Positions 62,465 to 64,000 of a DNA stretch of 64,000 nucleotides are shown one piece after another. The notes beneath the pieces were generated by a model. That model saw nothing but the letters and a program-made list of their open reading frames with translations. It did no database searches and was not told the DNA's origin. Every line of letters starts with the position of its first letter. Within the stretch, counting starts at the first letter, position 1. Source of the stretch: Pseudomonas sp. LB-090624 (GTDB lineage Bacteria; Pseudomonadota; Gammaproteobacteria; Pseudomonadales; Pseudomonadaceae); assembly GCF_003205205.1 (NCBI RefSeq), contig NZ_QJRL01000003.1, forward strand, positions 248,001 through 312,000, read 5' to 3'. A program made the translations under genes and the position numbers.

Positions 62465-64000
62465 GTGAGTGCGAACAACCCACTTCTGCAGTCCTACGAT
62501 CTGCCGCCCTTCTCGCAAATCCGTGCCGAACACGTGTTGCCGGCGATCGAAGCGATCCTGGCCGACAACCGTAAAGCCATTGCCGAGATCCTCGAAAAGC
62601 AGGGCAACAACCCTACCTGGGCCGGCTTGGTGCTGGCCATGGACGAACTGAACGACCGCCTGGGCGCCGCCTGGAGCCCGGTCAGCCACCTCAATGCGGT
62701 GTGCAACAGCGCCGAGCTGCGCGAGGCTTACGAGTCTTGCCTGCCAGCCCTGAGCGCCTACTCTACCGAACTGGGCCAGAACCGTGCGTTGTTCGAAGCC
62801 TACCAGGCGTTGATCAACAGCCCTGAGGCTGCCAGCTTCGACGTGGCGCAAAAGACTATCCTCGAGCACGCCCTGCGTGACTTCCGCTTGTCGGGTATCG
62901 ACCTGCCGGCGGATAAGCAGCAGCGCTACGCCGAAGTGCAGAGCAAGCTCAGCGAGCTGGGCAGCCGCTTCTCCAACCAGCTGCTCGACGCCACTCAGGC
63001 CTGGACCAAGCACGTTACCGATGAAGCTGCACTGGCCGGCCTGACCGACTCGGCCAAGGCGCAGATGGCCGCCGCCGCCCAGGCCAAGAGCCTCGATGGC
63101 TGGCTGATCACCCTGGAGTTCCCCAGCTATTACGCGGTCATGACCTACGCCAGCGACCGCGCCCTGCGCGAAGAGGTGTACGCGGCCTATTGCACCCGCG
63201 CCTCGGACCAGGGCCCGAACGCCGGCCAGAACGACAACGGCCCGGTGATGCAGGACATCCTCGACCTGCGCCAGGAGCTGGCCGAGCTGCTGGGCTACCA
63301 GAACTATGCAGAGCTGAGCCTGGCGACCAAGATGGCCGAGTCCAGCGACCAAGTGCTGAGCTTCCTGCGTGACTTGGCCAAGCGCTCCAAGCCGTTCGCC
63401 GCCCAGGACCTGCAGCAGCTCAAGGCCTATGCTGCCGAGCAGGGCTGCCCTGAGCTGGCCAGCTGGGACGCCGGCTACTATGGCGAGAAACTGCGAGAGC
63501 AGCGCTACAGCGTGTCGCAGGAAGCCCTGCGTGCCTACTTCCCGATCGACAAGGTGCTGGGTGGCCTGTTCAGCATCGTGCAGCGCCTGTACGGCATTGA
63601 AATCGCCGAGCTCAAGGGCTTCGACAGCTGGCACCCGGACGTGCGCCTGTTCGAAATCAAAGAAAACGGCCAGCATGTCGGCCGCTTCTTCTTCGACCTG
63701 TATGCCCGCGCCAACAAGCGCGGCGGTGCCTGGATGGACGGCGCCCGCGACCGTCGCCGCACTGCCGCCGGCCAGCTGCAGAGCCCAGTGGCCAACCTGG
63801 TGTGCAACTTCACCCCCGCCGCGCCTGGCAAACCAGCATTGCTGACCCACGATGAGGTCACCACCCTGTTCCACGAATTTGGCCATGGTCTGCATCACAT
63901 GCTGACCCGCATCGAGCATGCCGGTGTGTCCGGCATCAATGGCGTGGCGTGGGATGCGGTCGAGCTGCCAAGCCAGTTCATGGAAAACTGGTGCTGGGAG
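62465..64000 (+). CDS. prlC: Oligopeptidase A (zinc metallopeptidase), C-terminus cut by window edge
   Basis: M3-family zinc peptidase that degrades signal peptides and short peptides. The start is GTG 62465 (MSANNPLLQSYDLPPFSQIR). 512 codons are visible, reading off the right edge with no stop. The catalytic motif HEFGH is at residues 470-474 (HEFGHGLHHML). Further family landmarks are WDAGYYGEKLREQRYSVS and GVAWDAVELPSQFMENW at the end. The C-terminal roughly 170 residues are outside the window. Confidence 0.97.
   Translation, partial: MSANNPLLQSYDLPPFSQIRAEHVLPAIEAILADNRKAIAEILEKQGNNPTWAGLVLAMDELNDRLGAAWSPVSHLNAVCNSAELREAYESCLPALSAYSTELGQNRALFEAYQALINSPEAASFDVAQKTILEHALRDFRLSGIDLPADKQQRYAEVQSKLSELGSRFSNQLLDATQAWTKHVTDEAALAGLTDSAKAQMAAAAQAKSLDGWLITLEFPSYYAVMTYASDRALREEVYAAYCTRASDQGPNAGQNDNGPVMQDILDLRQELAELLGYQNYAELSLATKMAESSDQVLSFLRDLAKRSKPFAAQDLQQLKAYAAEQGCPELASWDAGYYGEKLREQRYSVSQEALRAYFPIDKVLGGLFSIVQRLYGIEIAELKGFDSWHPDVRLFEIKENGQHVGRFFFDLYARANKRGGAWMDGARDRRRTAAGQLQSPVANLVCNFTPAAPGKPALLTHDEVTTLFHEFGHGLHHMLTRIEHAGVSGINGVAWDAVELPSQFMENWCWE

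Noticed and set aside
62363..63919. In-frame upstream extension of the gamma-carbonic anhydrase gene (to 701 codons)
   Set aside because: The extension lies antisense to prlC, whose HEFGH motif and long conserved sequence are clear. The beta-helix family begins at MAIRSF (62362).

Overview
The window is a GC-rich chromosomal segment around the replication origin of a Pseudomonas, almost certainly of the P. putida group. The evidence is the gene order (atp operon, parB-parA-rsmG-mnmG-mnmE-yidC-yidD-rnpA-rpmH, then dnaA-dnaN-recF-gyrB), the protein sequences, DnaA-box clusters, two Pseudomonas-type parS palindromes in recF and REP-like repeats between genes. No rRNA, tRNA, prophage, insertion sequence or CRISPR array was seen.

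Layout. 1-5.4 kb: F1Fo ATP synthase operon, leftward, with atpD cut by the left edge. 5.5-9.8 kb: mnmG-rsmG-parA-parB, leftward. 9.8-10.3 kb: AT-rich gap with a second DnaA-box cluster. 10.3-14.3 kb: mnmE, then the rpmH-rnpA-yidD-yidC string, all leftward. 14.3-14.9 kb: oriC with six consensus DnaA boxes and the dnaA promoter. 14.9-21.1 kb: dnaA-dnaN-recF-gyrB, rightward, ending in a strong terminator. The replication, segregation, translation-start and membrane-insertion genes here are the conserved core.

21-31 kb is accessory or metabolic. It holds an RcnB-like periplasmic protein. It also holds a sulfide/persulfide detoxification module: a FisR-type sigma-54 activator, divergent from persulfide dioxygenase, sulfide:quinone oxidoreductase and a TSUP exporter. 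A LysR / GMC oxidoreductase / MHS transporter cluster with unknown substrate follows. 31-43 kb is housekeeping: an acyltransferase, gmhB, glyS-glyQ, tag, a lipid A acyltransferase, trkA, rsmB-fmt-def, dprA, tsaC. 43-46.6 kb has qor, hemF and aroE. 46.7-51.8 kb is a choline-O-sulfate operon (betC-choX-sulP, divergent LysR). 51.9-56 kb has two small redox-type genes and trpBA with its activator gene trpI. 56-64 kb is a run of small envelope and stress genes: DUF883, dodecin, two DUF1161 proteins, a luciferase-like monooxygenase, OsmC, two paralogous lipoproteins, a lipoprotein with an HELAH motif, a HAD phosphatase, a gamma-carbonic anhydrase and prlC, which is cut by the right edge.

The points most worth a second look are: (i) the FisR module, with three cysteines spaced as in known FisR and a cluster of heptamer repeats upstream of a candidate sigma-54 promoter; (ii) the large excess of perfect DnaA-box 9-mers far from oriC, in coding and noncoding DNA and in three codon frames; (iii) a roughly 100-residue periplasmic insert with two cysteines in the MHS transporter; (iv) REP-like inverted pairs at most convergent gene junctions, including a 73-bp-arm inverted repeat at 43.4-43.7 kb. 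Most of the window is conserved and well known. I found no clear new defence system or mobile system.
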